Source: JAAEQG01 sp043803085
Lineage (GTDB): Bacteria > Planctomycetota > Phycisphaerae > UBA1845
DNA: 64,000 nt
Assembly: GCA_043803085.1 (NCBI GenBank)
Contig: JAZDKM010000288.1
Span: 3,373 to 67,372, forward strand
Direction: 5' to 3'
Below, in pieces: positions 1-8,306 of this stretch. The first letter of the stretch is position 1. Every line of letters starts with the position of its first letter. The notes beneath the pieces are model-generated. The model had not been told where the DNA came from, made no database searches, and saw only the letters and a list, made by a program, of their open reading frames with translations. A program made the position numbers and the translations under genes.

Positions 1-61
1 CGCAGTCGCCGCCGAGGTCACCCGATGGCTGCCCGGAGCAGCCAAGCGGTCCTACACACGA

Positions 62-598
62 TCAGCGTCCGGGCGGCTCCCCCGTAGCCCGGAACGAGAT
101 CCACGCGCTCCCATCACCAGCCGCGCCGGTTTGATCCGTTTCCGCCGCGGCGGCACATATCAGGTCCCGCACCATGCGCTCGTCATTGAGCCAGTCCTCC
201 GCGGACGCATACCCGAGAGCCTGATACATGGCCACCGACGCGGCGTCTTCTTGAGGCGTCGTGCAGAAGCAGTCTTGCTCATCGATCAGCACCCAATTGG
301 TGTGCCATTGGCAATAGTATCTGTTCACGGCCTGCTGGTCGCCGCTGGCAATGGCACCCTCGATCTGAGGGGGCAGAACATCCTCATTCTCCGTCCATAG
401 GCTCTGGCACGACGGGGACAAGACGCAAGTGTCTGGCTCGGCGCCTTCCCCGGGGTACGACGGAAACAAGACGCAAGTGTCTGGCTCGCCGCATCCCCCG
501 GTGTACGTGTGGCAACCGTGCGACACCACCAACAACCAGCCCACCAAACCAATTAAGACCATCGTAGGAAGGTGTTTTTCGCAGACAGCGCAATTCAT
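62..598 (-). CDS. Small secreted or lipoprotein-like protein with a 16-residue duplication
   Basis: This 178-residue protein has no function I recognise. The N-terminus has a hydrophobic stretch (about residues 12-27) ending in Ser-His-Gly-Cys, which is a poor match to a lipobox, so export is likely but lipidation is uncertain. The mature part is Cys-rich and begins with two copies of a 16-residue unit starting E-P-D-T-C-V-L. The ATG at 598 has a GGAG ribosome site 7 bases upstream. It lies 34 bases downstream of the PEP-CTERM gene on the same strand, so the two are probably cotranscribed. Confidence 0.55.
   Translation of the reverse strand: MNCAVCEKHLPTMVLIGLVGWLLVVSHGCHTYTGGCGEPDTCVLFPSYPGEGAEPDTCVLSPSCQSLWTENEDVLPPQIEGAIASGDQQAVNRYYCQWHTNWVLIDEQDCFCTTPQEDAASVAMYQALGYASAEDWLNDERMVRDLICAAAAETDQTGAAGDGSAWISFRATGEPPGR
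411..506. repeat. 48-bp in-frame tandem duplication
   Basis: Two imperfect copies with a 48-base period (the shared core acgcaagtgt starts at 423 and at 471) lie inside the secreted-protein gene at 62-598. The period is a multiple of three, so it duplicates 16 residues without changing frame. Confidence 0.8.
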
Positions 599-632
599 GG
601 TTGATCTCCGTCTGAGGGAAAATCTCGCGGCT

Positions 633-1331
633 CTACGAATGCCGTCGGCGCGCAGGCACCACGGCCCAGGCTGCGACCAGGAACAATGTCGCAGGCTCGG
701 GGATAACCACCGTCAAAACAGGATGGTACGAGGACGCTTCGGACGAGTAGAAGGCAACGGCGTCCGATCCACCCTCGAACGGCAGAAATGCCCAACCATA
801 GTCTGACTCACCTGCTGACCAAGCGCGCAGGCTGGCCGTAACATCTACATCTAAGGGGCCAATGGGGATGTGCTCTGCGTGCGTACCCTCGCCGATCGAG
901 AAATCGGGCTCGACCACCGCCTCGATGCCGTTCGCCTGGACTCCATCGTTCAGCCCATTCCAAGTAACGGTCTCTTCCCAGGGAATAAGCATTCGATGCA
1001 CTGTGAAACCACTGCCGGCGTTCATAACGTACAGGCTAACCGTGGCGGAGACGATCGGCGAGCCGTAGGGAATCTGCCCAGGGTCTGCCCCGAAAATACC
1101 ATCGAACCCTAGCAGCCCCTGCTCCTCACCGGCGCCCGCCATCCAGCCGTCCATCCAAAACACATAATAGTCCGAGTAGCTCTCATCCGCCCAATCTTCG
1201 CCGATCGTCGTGTCCCGGGTCCCGGTGTAGCCGCTGACACCCTGTTGAAAGCTGTACTCTTCCGCCTGACTGGACTGTAATCCCAGTAGGCATAAACCCG
1301 CAACGACAGCAAACTGGCTAGAAGGTTTCAT
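633..1331 (-). CDS. DNRLRE-type secreted protein with PEP-CTERM signal
   Basis: The 232-residue protein has an N-terminal signal peptide (residues 1-23, ending Ser-Gln-Ala). Its beta-rich body includes a stretch (T-W-N-G-L-N-D, then D-V-D-V-T-A-S-L-R-A-W) typical of DNRLRE extracellular domains. It ends with a PEP-CTERM tail: I-P-E-P-A-T, a hydrophobic helix, then A-R-R-R. PEP-CTERM proteins are handled by exosortase/archaeosortase systems and sent to the cell surface or extracellular matrix. No sortase is visible in this window. The ATG at 1331 has a GGAGA site upstream. It is probably the first gene of a two-gene unit with the small secreted protein downstream. Confidence 0.8.
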   Translation of the reverse strand: MKPSSQFAVVAGLCLLGLQSSQAEEYSFQQGVSGYTGTRDTTIGEDWADESYSDYYVFWMDGWMAGAGEEQGLLGFDGIFGADPGQIPYGSPIVSATVSLYVMNAGSGFTVHRMLIPWEETVTWNGLNDGVQANGIEAVVEPDFSIGEGTHAEHIPIGPLDVDVTASLRAWSAGESDYGWAFLPFEGGSDAVAFYSSEASSYHPVLTVVIPEPATLFLVAAWAVVPARRRHS

Positions 1332-1623
1332 AGTCTGTCTCCGAGGTATTCCGATGCGGCAGCCGGACCGAAAGGCAACGCGCCCCCTGCCCGTCCGCGT
1401 GTAACCCGAGATCCCGCGTCTCCATGATCGCCGTTGGCCGTGACCGCTCCTTCGGGTGCCCCGGGAACGCCCCGGAGCCCCAGCTTCTCAGCATCTGTGG
1501 CCGCCACCTCCCCTGGGTCTTCTTCCACCGCGGAGTTCGCGGAGACCGCAGAGCATCCAATCTAACAAACACCGTTGGGCGGGAATCTGGACGCGAAAAA
1601 AAAGTCGGAACTGCAAGAGAGAA

Positions 1624-1644
1624 GGCAAGAGGCAAGAGGCAAGA
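1624..1644 (+). repeat. GGCAAGA heptamer repeat, 3 copies
   Basis: Three perfect tandem GGCAAGA units. The same heptamer recurs at 2647-2667 and 20393-20441, always between genes, so this is a dispersed family and not a local accident. Confidence 0.85.
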
Positions 1645-1846
1645 GGGGCACGGCAGAACATGGCATTCAGGAAACAAGGTCAGACCGCGAAAAGCCCAAA
1701 CGCCAAAACGCCGAAAACCCGAATCCGTTTGAGCCGAAGCGCCGATGGTGTTGAGCCGGCGGCGCTGGACGTCATAACCTATTTCTGCAAAGCGAGTTAG
1801 CGCGGCAGTGGGCATGAAGCGTTAGCCGGAGTTGACCGACAGATCG

Positions 1847-1877
1847 GATTATGCGATAATCTGAATGTCGGATTATC
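1847..1877 (+). promoter_or_regulatory. Probable palindromic operator of the AbrB/PIN module
   Basis: Three half-sites in a row: GATTAT (1847-1852), GCG, ATAATC (1856-1861), then a 9-base spacer and GATTATC (1871-1877). The first two form one perfect palindrome, and GATAATC/GATTATC (1855-1861 and 1871-1877) form a second. It sits 33 bases before the antitoxin ATG. AbrB-type antitoxins usually repress their own operon, so autoregulation here is the natural inference. Confidence 0.6.
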
Positions 1878-1910
1878 TGGCGCTACCCACAAGCGCGAGG
1901 GAGGTCGCGT

Positions 1911-2219
1911 ATGAAACCCAGGCTTTCTCCGGACACCACCAAGGTCGGTAAACGCGGGACGGTGGTCATCCCTGCCCGGCTGCGCCGCCGGTTCGGCATC
2001 GAAGAAGGCGACCTCGTGGTCTTCGAGCCCTCCCCCGATGGGGTGCTCATCCGCCCGGCCGTCGCGCTTCCAATCGAGATCTACACGCCGCAGCGGCAGG
2101 CCGAGTTCCTGCTCAGCAACGCGGTGGACACGGCCGACTACCAGGCGGCCCGCGCAGCCGTCCAGGCGATGGGCGTCGATCCTGACGCCATCGACCACAA
2201 GAAGCCGCCGAGGAGATAG
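1911..2219 (+). CDS. AbrB/MazE-type antitoxin
   Basis: The 102-residue protein starts with a SpoVT-AbrB swapped-hairpin DNA-binding domain (about residues 10-50: V-G-K-R-G-T-V-V-I-P-A-R-L-R, then G-D-L-V-V-F). The C-terminal half should bind the toxin. The ATG at 1911 follows a GAGGGAGG ribosome site. The stop is 3 bases before the GTG of the PIN toxin, the usual tight coupling of a toxin-antitoxin pair. The palindromes upstream fit negative autoregulation. Family assignment is strong; the toxin partnership is inferred from the spacing. Confidence 0.85.
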   Translation: MKPRLSPDTTKVGKRGTVVIPARLRRRFGIEEGDLVVFEPSPDGVLIRPAVALPIEIYTPQRQAEFLLSNAVDTADYQAARAAVQAMGVDPDAIDHKKPPRR

Positions 2220-2222
2220 CGG

Positions 2223-2621
2223 GTGGACCGCCTGTTTCACGACGCGAATGTGCTCTTCTCGGCTGCATATCGCGAGGGCTCGGGGCTGATGCGGCTTTGG
2301 TCCCTCTCCGACGTGGAGTTGCTCACGTCGGCTTACGCGCTCGAGGAGGCTCGACGCAATCTGGCCGACGACGAGCCACAAACCCGCTTGGCCGATTTGG
2401 CGAAGAGCATCACAGTCGTTGACGAGGCGCCGACGGCGCTCGCGTTGTCGGTTGGCCTGAACCTCCCCGAGAAAGACACGCCCGTCCTGTTGGCCGCACT
2501 GAATGCCGCGGCGACCCATTTGCTGACCGGCGACAAGACCCACTTCGGGCGTTACTTCGGGAAGAAAATTGCGGGCATCCTGATCCTGCGGCCGGCCGAT
2601 TACCTCCGGGGAAGAAGTTGA
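2223..2621 (+). CDS. PIN-domain ribonuclease toxin
   Basis: The 132-residue protein has a PIN fold signature: an N-terminal acidic strand (F-H-D-A-N-V-L), an internal E-E-A motif (Y-A-L-E-E-A), and C-terminal Asp residues in E-K-D-T-P-V-L and T-G-D-K-T-H-F. These would coordinate the metal ions used for RNA cleavage. The start is GTG at 2223, with the ribosome site (AGGAGAT) lying inside the end of the antitoxin gene, so translation is probably coupled. PIN toxins of VapC type cut tRNA or rRNA; the target here cannot be read from sequence. Confidence 0.85.
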   Translation: MDRLFHDANVLFSAAYREGSGLMRLWSLSDVELLTSAYALEEARRNLADDEPQTRLADLAKSITVVDEAPTALALSVGLNLPEKDTPVLLAALNAAATHLLTGDKTHFGRYFGKKIAGILILRPADYLRGRS

Positions 2622-3111
2622 CCAAGGCAACCGCCTGAAGGGAAGAGGCAGGAGGCAAGAGGCAAGAGTGAAGCGGCAACCAAACCGAAACCCGAAAAGC
2701 CAGAATACCGAAACGGCGAGACGGCGGGCGGGCGTCGGGGCGCTGCCGAGATCCTGTCACGCACCGACACAGCGGGGCGCGCGCTACCCGCGCCGTTCAA
2801 CTCGATCACGCGCCAAGGACTATGCACGGGGACGCCGCGCGCCCGCCGCAGCCCGCCCTGTAGGAGATCCGCAGGTGTGAAAGGAGGTAAAAACGCGTGC
2901 CCGGTCTGAACCGCGAGTGCTCTATTCGGAAGGCCCCAATCCCGTTTTCGGTGCCGTTTCAGTGGCTCAAGGGCCAAACCGCAGCCTAGCGCGTACGCGA
3001 AATTTCCAAACAAAGCCAAACTTAGTCAAGTTGGATAAACTGGGCAAAACTGCCGCCCGCGCTAGAACGGCGGCCAAAAATGGCCAAGCGATCCGATCCG
3101 CACACCGGACC
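2622..3111. other. Intergenic region with heptamer and CAAA-rich repeats
   Basis: No supported gene. GGCAGGA plus two GGCAAGA heptamers lie at 2647-2667, followed by an aaccgaaacccgaaaagcc patch (2677-2720) like that at 1690. At 3000-3017 lies AAATTTCCAAACAAAGCC, the reverse complement of a motif repeated three times at 20363-20577. Confidence 0.6.
2647..2667 (+). repeat. GGCAAGA heptamer repeat
   Basis: One GGCAGGA and two GGCAAGA units directly downstream of the PIN toxin gene. Same family as 1624-1644 and 20393-20441. Confidence 0.8.
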
Positions 3112-3726
3112 CTACATGTAGCGCGTGATCGAGACCAGCAGCTCGTGCAGGGTTTTCAGCCCGCGGTAGCAGAGCTTGTGGACCGCGGCCTCGGTCTTGC
3201 CCAGCCGGGCGGCGACCTCGGCCACAGGCCGGCCCTCGAGGAATCGCAGCCGTACCACCGCACGCTGCTCGTCGGTCAGCCGGGCCAGGCTCGACGTGAC
3301 GGCCGCCACGGCCTCCTGCCGCGCGAACTGCCCGCTGGGCGTCGTGTCCGATGCGGCCAGCCGGTGGACCAGACCGAGGTACGACGACTCGGCCGCGGCC
3401 GGCGGGCGCTGCTCGCGCTCGATGTTCCGCTTGTGCCGTTTGGAGGCCCGCTGGTGATTGCGCAAGGTGTTCAGGGCGATCGTCTCCAGCCACGCGTAGA
3501 ACCCCGCCGGTCCGTCGAATTGGCAGCCCGTCATCGCCTTGAACGCCGCCGTGTAGGCGTCTTGCAGCACGTCGTCCGGATCGAGCCGTGCACGATACGC
3601 GTCATCCAGGCAGTCCGCGACGACCGCACGCAGCACGGCATGATAGTATACGATCAGCCGCTGCAGGGCGTCCGCATCACCCCTGACGGCCAATTCGACC
3701 TGCTCGGCGCGTTGCCGTTCGTCCAT
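3112..3726 (-). CDS. ECF-family RNA polymerase sigma factor
   Basis: The 204-residue protein has sigma-70 region 2 (about residues 25-95: D-P-D-D-V-L-Q-D-A-Y-T-A-A-F, then F-Y-A-W-L-E-T-I-A-L-N) and region 4 (about residues 140-195: L-T-D-E-Q-R-A-V-V-R-L-R-F-L-E-G, V-A-E-V-A-A-R-L-G-K-T). Regions 1 and 3 are absent, as expected for an extracytoplasmic-function sigma factor. The R-L-D-P-D-D-V-L-Q-D pattern is common in planctomycete ECF groups. No anti-sigma gene is adjacent. A long inverted repeat lies upstream (3834-3892). The ribosome site before the ATG at 3726 is weak. Confidence 0.9.
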   Translation of the reverse strand: MDERQRAEQVELAVRGDADALQRLIVYYHAVLRAVVADCLDDAYRARLDPDDVLQDAYTAAFKAMTGCQFDGPAGFYAWLETIALNTLRNHQRASKRHKRNIEREQRPPAAAESSYLGLVHRLAASDTTPSGQFARQEAVAAVTSSLARLTDEQRAVVRLRFLEGRPVAEVAARLGKTEAAVHKLCYRGLKTLHELLVSITRYM

Positions 3727-4310
3727 CTACAGCAGCCCGTATTTCTGCAATCGTACCCAGGCGAGCCAGCCCATTCAAGCGAAACCGGCCTGTCGTGCCG
3801 CTGCTTTTGCCCGCCGAGCCGCCCTCCCGGCACGCCGAAACGCCAATTCGGCCGCTCCCGTCTTCGGAAACACGGTTTTGCGGCGTTTCGGCACAACATT
3901 AACCCCTACCCCCACGGATCATGCCATCACGACCAACCCATCTGGAAAATCTGGGTTGACCTGGGGGCATGGGGGAGGTGCTCCTGGAAAGCACTGCTCA
4001 CAGAGCAGTGGCACACTCGAGACTCAAGCTGGGTTGGAGCACGAGGAACACGCCACGGTTCATGGTGCCGCTTACAAGGGGCGACGCTACATGAGCTTTT
4101 CACGCGCGCTTTGAGGTTCGCCTCGGTGGAGCCGCCGGGAACCCGCCGCGGGTTTGTGCGTCCAATAGGCTAAGAAGGCTGTAAAAGGATCGGAGCTGCG
4201 GGCTTGGGCGCGCGGCGACGGTCATGCTAATTGGCCTGGCGTGCCGATAGGACGTAACATGACCCTGACCATTCTTGGCCCATAAGAGTTCTATTCCGGG
4301 AGTATCAACC
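3727..4310. other. Intergenic region with two inverted repeats
   Basis: No coding sequence that I can support. It holds an 11-bp inverted repeat (GCCGAAACGCC at 3834-3844 with its complement at 3882-3892) and a perfect 8-bp hairpin (CACTGCTC, loop ACA, GAGCAGTG) at 3992-4010. Both divergent promoters (ECF sigma and DUF4139 protein) must lie here, but I cannot assign -35/-10 boxes with confidence. Confidence 0.6.
3992..4010 (+). repeat. Perfect 8-bp hairpin
   Basis: CACTGCTC-ACA-GAGCAGTG. There is no T tract after it, so it does not look like a terminator. It resembles the other short perfect hairpins scattered through this window. Confidence 0.7.
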
Positions 4311-6377
4311 ATGTCCGTGATGCGTACTGGACCGGTGTTTCTGTCGTTGGCGGCGAGCGTTCTGGCGGCGGACCTGCCCGTCAAGCGCGTGACGGTGTAC
4401 AGCAGCGGGGTGGCGTGCTACGAACGCTCGGGCGCGGTGGACGGCGACGTGACCATCGAGATGCCGTTCAAGACTGAGCAAATCAACGACCTCCTCAAGT
4501 CCATGGTGCTGATGGACCCCGGCGGGCGCGTCGAGCCGGTGGTCTATGCCTCGCAAGACCCCATCGAGAAAGCGCTGCGGGCCTTCGGTATCGATCTCAC
4601 CCAGCGGCCGCCCTTGCGGGCGCTGTTCGAGCAATTGCGCGGCGTGCCCATCGAGTTGAAGTTGCACACCCAAGCAGAGCCCGTGAAGGGCAAGATCCTC
4701 GGCACCGAGGTCCATCGCGTGGTGGACAAGAACGGCCAGGCAATGGACCTCGAGTATGTCAACCTGGCCTGCGAAGAAGGCATCCGCTCTTTCGCCCTCG
4801 GCGACCTGCGCTCCACGCATCTGCTGGATGAGAAGCTCGACGCCGAGTTGAGCCAAGCACTGGGGGTCCTGGCAACTTCCCGCGACGTGAGCAAGAAATC
4901 GGTAATGCTGCACTTCGCCGGGCAGGGCAGTCGGAGAGTGACCGCCGCTTACATCCTGGAAGCGCCCGTGTGGAAGACCAGCTACCGCCTGGTTCTCGGC
5001 AAGGACGAGAAGCCGCTTCTGCAGGGCTGGGCCATGGTAGACAATACCACCGACGAGGACTGGAAGGACGTGCAATTGACACTTGTTTCGGGCCGGCCGA
5101 TCTCCTTTGTGCAGGATTTATACACCCCGCTCTACGTGCCACGCCCGGAAGTCAAACCGGAAATCTACGCCTCGCTCCGCCCGCAGAAGTACGAGGGCGA
5201 CATGTTCGCGGAGGCGGCGGAGAAGAGGCCGCCAGAGGCCCCGCCGCCCGCCCCCGAGGCCAAGGCGAAGTTAGCCATGCGCGGCAGAGCAGGCGGCGCT
5301 AAGGGCGAGGCGGCTCAGGAAGGCATTGCTTACGCCTTGCAAGCTGCTCCTGCGGCGGTGGCCGGGGAGGCCATTACCGCAACGGCGGCCGGGGTGGCTT
5401 CGATGGCGCAGGCCGCGGAAGCCGGCGAACTGTTCAAGTACGCCATCCAAGCGCCGGTGACCATCGCACGGCAGAAAGCGGCCATGCTCCCCATCGTCAA
5501 CGAGGCGGTCGAAATCGAGAAGCTGTCGATCTACAACCAGAGCGTGCAGGCCAAATACCCGCTCAATGGGGTCCACCTGACCAACTCGACCAAGCTGAAC
5601 CTGATGCAGGGACCCGTGACCGTCTTCGACGAAAGCATCTACGCCGGCGATGCCCAACTCGACAATATGAACCCCGCCGAAAAGCGTTTGATCTCCTATG
5701 CCGTGGACCTGGAGCGGGAAGTGGTGGTCGATGCTCAGTCGGCCCCCCAGCAGACCGTCTCGATGTGGATCAAGAAGGGCACGCTGTACCTCAAGAACAA
5801 GTTTGAGCAAACCCGGCTTTACCGGATCAAGAACAAAGGTGACGCCAACCGCACGATGCTGGTCGAGCATCCCTACCAGGCCGATTGGACGCTGGTCGAG
5901 CCGAAGGAGCCGTTCGAGCGTACGGCCGCACTCTACCGCTTCAAATTCGAGGCCAAGGCCGGCAAGACCGACACCCTGACGGTGCGTGAGGAGCGGGTGA
6001 CGGACCAGGCGGTGGTCATCCGCAGCAGCGGGCTGGACACCATTCAGCTTTACCTGCGCTCCAAGGTCATCAGCAAGAAGGTGCAGGAAGCGCTGCAGAA
6101 AGTGGTGACCATGCGGACCGCCCTGGAACAGCAGGAGCGTGAGGTGGACCGCCTCAAGACCAAGCTCCGCTCGATCCAGGACGAGCAGGAACGTCTGCGG
6201 GCCAACCTCGGCGCCGTGCAGCAGGATTCCGACCTGTACCGCCGCTACATTACCAAGCTGGAGAAACAGGAGACCGAGATCGAGCAGCACCAGGGCGCCC
6301 TGGCCGAAGCCGAAGCCAAGGTCGAGAAGCTGCGCCGCGAGTTGGACGACTACCTGTTGAACCTCGACGTGGAGTAG
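4311..6377 (+). CDS. DUF4139-type exported protein
   Basis: The 688-residue protein has a short signal peptide (M-S-V-M-R-T then a hydrophobic run to V-L-A-A). The body carries the DUF4139 pattern: an N-terminal V-T-V-Y-S-S-G-V-A-C-Y-E-R, a central Y-I-L-E-A-P-V-W-K-T-S-Y-R-L, and a later beta domain. An Ala/Pro-rich linker (about 300-360) splits the two halves, and the last 95 residues form a charged coiled coil. Function of the family is unknown; cell-envelope roles have been proposed. I chose the ATG at 4311 over an in-frame TTG at 4275 because it is preceded by GGGAG and gives a normal signal peptide. Confidence 0.8.
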   Translation: MSVMRTGPVFLSLAASVLAADLPVKRVTVYSSGVACYERSGAVDGDVTIEMPFKTEQINDLLKSMVLMDPGGRVEPVVYASQDPIEKALRAFGIDLTQRPPLRALFEQLRGVPIELKLHTQAEPVKGKILGTEVHRVVDKNGQAMDLEYVNLACEEGIRSFALGDLRSTHLLDEKLDAELSQALGVLATSRDVSKKSVMLHFAGQGSRRVTAAYILEAPVWKTSYRLVLGKDEKPLLQGWAMVDNTTDEDWKDVQLTLVSGRPISFVQDLYTPLYVPRPEVKPEIYASLRPQKYEGDMFAEAAEKRPPEAPPPAPEAKAKLAMRGRAGGAKGEAAQEGIAYALQAAPAAVAGEAITATAAGVASMAQAAEAGELFKYAIQAPVTIARQKAAMLPIVNEAVEIEKLSIYNQSVQAKYPLNGVHLTNSTKLNLMQGPVTVFDESIYAGDAQLDNMNPAEKRLISYAVDLEREVVVDAQSAPQQTVSMWIKKGTLYLKNKFEQTRLYRIKNKGDANRTMLVEHPYQADWTLVEPKEPFERTAALYRFKFEAKAGKTDTLTVREERVTDQAVVIRSSGLDTIQLYLRSKVISKKVQEALQKVVTMRTALEQQEREVDRLKTKLRSIQDEQERLRANLGAVQQDSDLYRRYITKLEKQETEIEQHQGALAEAEAKVEKLRRELDDYLLNLDVE

Positions 6378-6414
6378 CGCGGGAGCGGCTGACCCAAGCC
6401 CGTCGCGCAGCGTT

Positions 6415-6428
6415 TGCCCGATCGGGCA
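6415..6428. promoter_or_regulatory. Perfect 14-bp palindrome upstream of glnA
   Basis: TGCCCGATCGGGCA lies between the DUF4139 stop and the glnA promoter. It could be an operator or the stem of an RNA hairpin; nothing in the sequence decides. Confidence 0.35.
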
Positions 6429-6464
6429 CCTATTCCGACGAACCCACCGGAGTCCGCCGGTACA

Positions 6465-6481
6465 CTGGCACGGCAGGTGCA
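6465..6481 (+). promoter_or_regulatory. Sigma-54 promoter candidate for glnA
   Basis: CTGGCACGGCAGGTGCA fits the -24/-12 consensus with an exact GG-N10-GC spacing (GG at 6467-6468, GC at 6479-6480) and one mismatch (GTGC for TTGC). It lies 50 bases before the glnA ATG, leaving room for a short leader. Sigma-54 control of glnA is classical in other bacteria. The enhancer site and the activator are not visible here. Confidence 0.65.
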
Positions 6482-6530
6482 AGTGATCGTCTGCGGGCTC
6501 GGGGAGATGGAGTTTTAGCGAGGTGGCCTT

Positions 6531-7949
6531 ATGTTTGATTCCCCCGCCCAGGCACTCAAGTACATTGCCGACCACGACATAGCGATGGTCGATCTCAAAG
6601 TGGTCGGCGTCGCGGGACAATGGCTCCACATCACCATCCCAGCGCGGAATTTCACGCAGAAGCATTTCGAGGAGGGGGTCGGGTACGACGGCTCCTCGGG
6701 AGCCGGTTTCGGGCGGGTGGAGTGCGGGGACGTGGCCGCCCTGCCGGAACCGGAGATGGCCTTCATCGACCCGTTCTGGGAGCACCCCACGCTCAGCCTG
6801 CTGTGCAACACGGTGAGCGCGGATACCAAGCAGCCGTTCGCCGCCGACCCCCGAGGCATCGCCCGGCGGGCGGTGACTTACCTGCGGGCTTCCGGCATCG
6901 CCGACGAAGCCTGGATGGCCCCGGAGTTCGAATTTCACGTGTTTGACCGCGTCGAGGTGCTCAACGACCCCTACTATATCAGCGTCCGTATTCAGTCCTC
7001 CGAGGTGGAATCGGACGGGACCACCCCGGGCATCGCCCTCAAGCGGGGGTACATGCGCGTTCCGCCGACCGAGCAACTCCACGACCTGCGCTCGGAGGTT
7101 TGCCTGACCCTGGAGCGGATGGCCGTCCCCGTACGCTATCACCATCACGAAGTGGGGGCGCCGGGCCAGTGCGAAATCGAGGTCGACCTGGACACCCTAG
7201 TGCGTGCGGCCGACCGGACCATGCTGATTAAGTACGTCATCAAGAACGTGGCCCGGCGGCGGGGCAAACTGGCCACCTTCATGCCCAAGCCCGTTTTCGG
7301 GGAGGCCGGCAATGGCATGCACGTGCATCAGCGGCTGGAGAAGGGCGGTAAGCCGCTTTTCTACGATGAGCGCGAGCGGAACTACGCCAACCTGAGCACG
7401 ACGGCCCTGCAATATGTCGCGGGCTTGCTGCGGCACGCCGGGGCCTTGACCGGACTGACCAATCCCTCCACCAACTCATTCAAGCGTCTGGTGGAAGGGT
7501 ATGAGGCCCCGGTGCATCTGTTCTTCTCGCTGGCCAACCGCTCGGCGGCCATTCGCGTGCCGCGCTACGCGGTCTCGCCCCGAGACAAACGCATCGAGTA
7601 TCGCCCGCCCGACTTCACCGGTAACATCTATCTCTCCCTGGCGGCGATGCTCATGGCCGGCCTGGACGGAATCAAGCAGAAACTGGACCCGGCCGACCAC
7701 AACTTCGGCCCCTTTGACGTGGATATCGCCAGACAGGACATCGCTCTCCAGAGCAAGATCGCCCAATTGCCGCGCTCCCTTTATGACGCACTGGCCGCTC
7801 TCGAGCGCGATCGTGATTTCCTGGTCAAAGGCGAGGTCTTCCCACCGACTTTCGTCGACGCCTGGGTGGCGCTGAAACGCGCCGACGAAACCGAGCTGAT
7901 TGCCACCCGGCCGCACCCGTATGAGTTCGAGTTATATCTGGACGTGTAG
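6531..7949 (+). CDS. glnA: Glutamine synthetase, type I
   Basis: The 472-residue enzyme should make glutamine from glutamate, ammonia and ATP in the cytoplasm. Signature stretches are present: G-Y-D-G-S-S-G (substrate loop), P-E-F-E-F-H-V-F, K-P-V-F-G-E-A-G-N-G-M-H-V-H (ATP/metal region) and N-P-S-T-N-S-F-K-R-L-V-E-G-Y-E-A-P (glutamate binding). Length is normal. At the place where adenylylated enzymes carry N-L-Y-D-L-P, this protein reads G-P-F-D-V-D, with Phe in place of the modified Tyr. GlnE-type control by adenylylation is therefore unlikely. The ATG at 6531 follows a GAGGTGG site and a sigma-54-like promoter. Confidence 0.95.
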   Translation: MFDSPAQALKYIADHDIAMVDLKVVGVAGQWLHITIPARNFTQKHFEEGVGYDGSSGAGFGRVECGDVAALPEPEMAFIDPFWEHPTLSLLCNTVSADTKQPFAADPRGIARRAVTYLRASGIADEAWMAPEFEFHVFDRVEVLNDPYYISVRIQSSEVESDGTTPGIALKRGYMRVPPTEQLHDLRSEVCLTLERMAVPVRYHHHEVGAPGQCEIEVDLDTLVRAADRTMLIKYVIKNVARRRGKLATFMPKPVFGEAGNGMHVHQRLEKGGKPLFYDERERNYANLSTTALQYVAGLLRHAGALTGLTNPSTNSFKRLVEGYEAPVHLFFSLANRSAAIRVPRYAVSPRDKRIEYRPPDFTGNIYLSLAAMLMAGLDGIKQKLDPADHNFGPFDVDIARQDIALQSKIAQLPRSLYDALAALERDRDFLVKGEVFPPTFVDAWVALKRADETELIATRPHPYEFELYLDV

Positions 7950-7988
7950 CGCGGAGTCCGCCAGTGACTACGAATCAGCGTCGCCGAA

Positions 7989-8306
7989 ATGGGCCGGCTG
8001 CTTCCCGCCGAGCAGGCTATGGCCTTCAGCGTCGAGTACGCAAGCGTCATGCTCTTCGGGCGGGCACGGGCGGTGACCGACCCCGTGTCGGCACGGCGTG
8101 CCTTACAACGGTTGCTGAACAAGTACTTTGGCCACCTTCAGCCCGGGCGCGACTATCATCCGATCACGGATGCGGAGTTGGCGCTCACTTCCGTCTTTCA
8201 GGTGGAAATCGCCGCGTGGAGCGGAAAGCAGAAGCGCGCGCCGGCTGACTTTCCTGGGGCCTTCGACTATCCGCCTCCCGGGCCAGGTCGAGCCGGTCGG
8301 GCCTAA
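7989..8306 (+). pseudogene. 5'-truncated pyridoxamine-phosphate-oxidase-like protein
   Basis: The 105 codons match the C-terminal half of small PNPOx-like flavin-binding proteins (A-F-S-V-E-Y-A-S-V-M-L-F-G-R-A, then P-G-R-D-Y-H-P-I-T and the closing V-E-I-A-A-W-S-G-K). Family members are about 150-160 residues long. Here roughly the first 60-70 residues, including the beginning of the beta-barrel, are missing. An in-frame stop at 7965-7967 and the glnA end close off any upstream extension. No good ribosome site precedes the ATG at 7989. I read it as a remnant; a shortened working protein is less likely. Confidence 0.6.

Larger units (their letters stand above)
1332..1910. other. Intergenic region with repeat fragments, no gene
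   Basis: I see no convincing coding sequence. It contains a purine-rich patch at about 1534-1556 (ccgcggagttcgcggagac) resembling a sequence at 57210-57240 in reverse, three GGCAAGA heptamers at 1624-1644, then a patch rich in aaacgcc/ccgaaaa motifs (about 1685-1725). The last 70 bases carry the operator and ribosome site of the toxin-antitoxin pair. Confidence 0.6.

Noticed and set aside
2917..4173. Long open frame (418 codons) on the + strand
   Set aside because: It runs antisense to the clear ECF sigma gene and has Arg/Gly/Pro-rich shadow composition; no ribosome site.
5271..7148. 625-codon frame on the - strand
   Set aside because: Antisense to the DUF4139 gene and glnA, both well supported; no domain signature.
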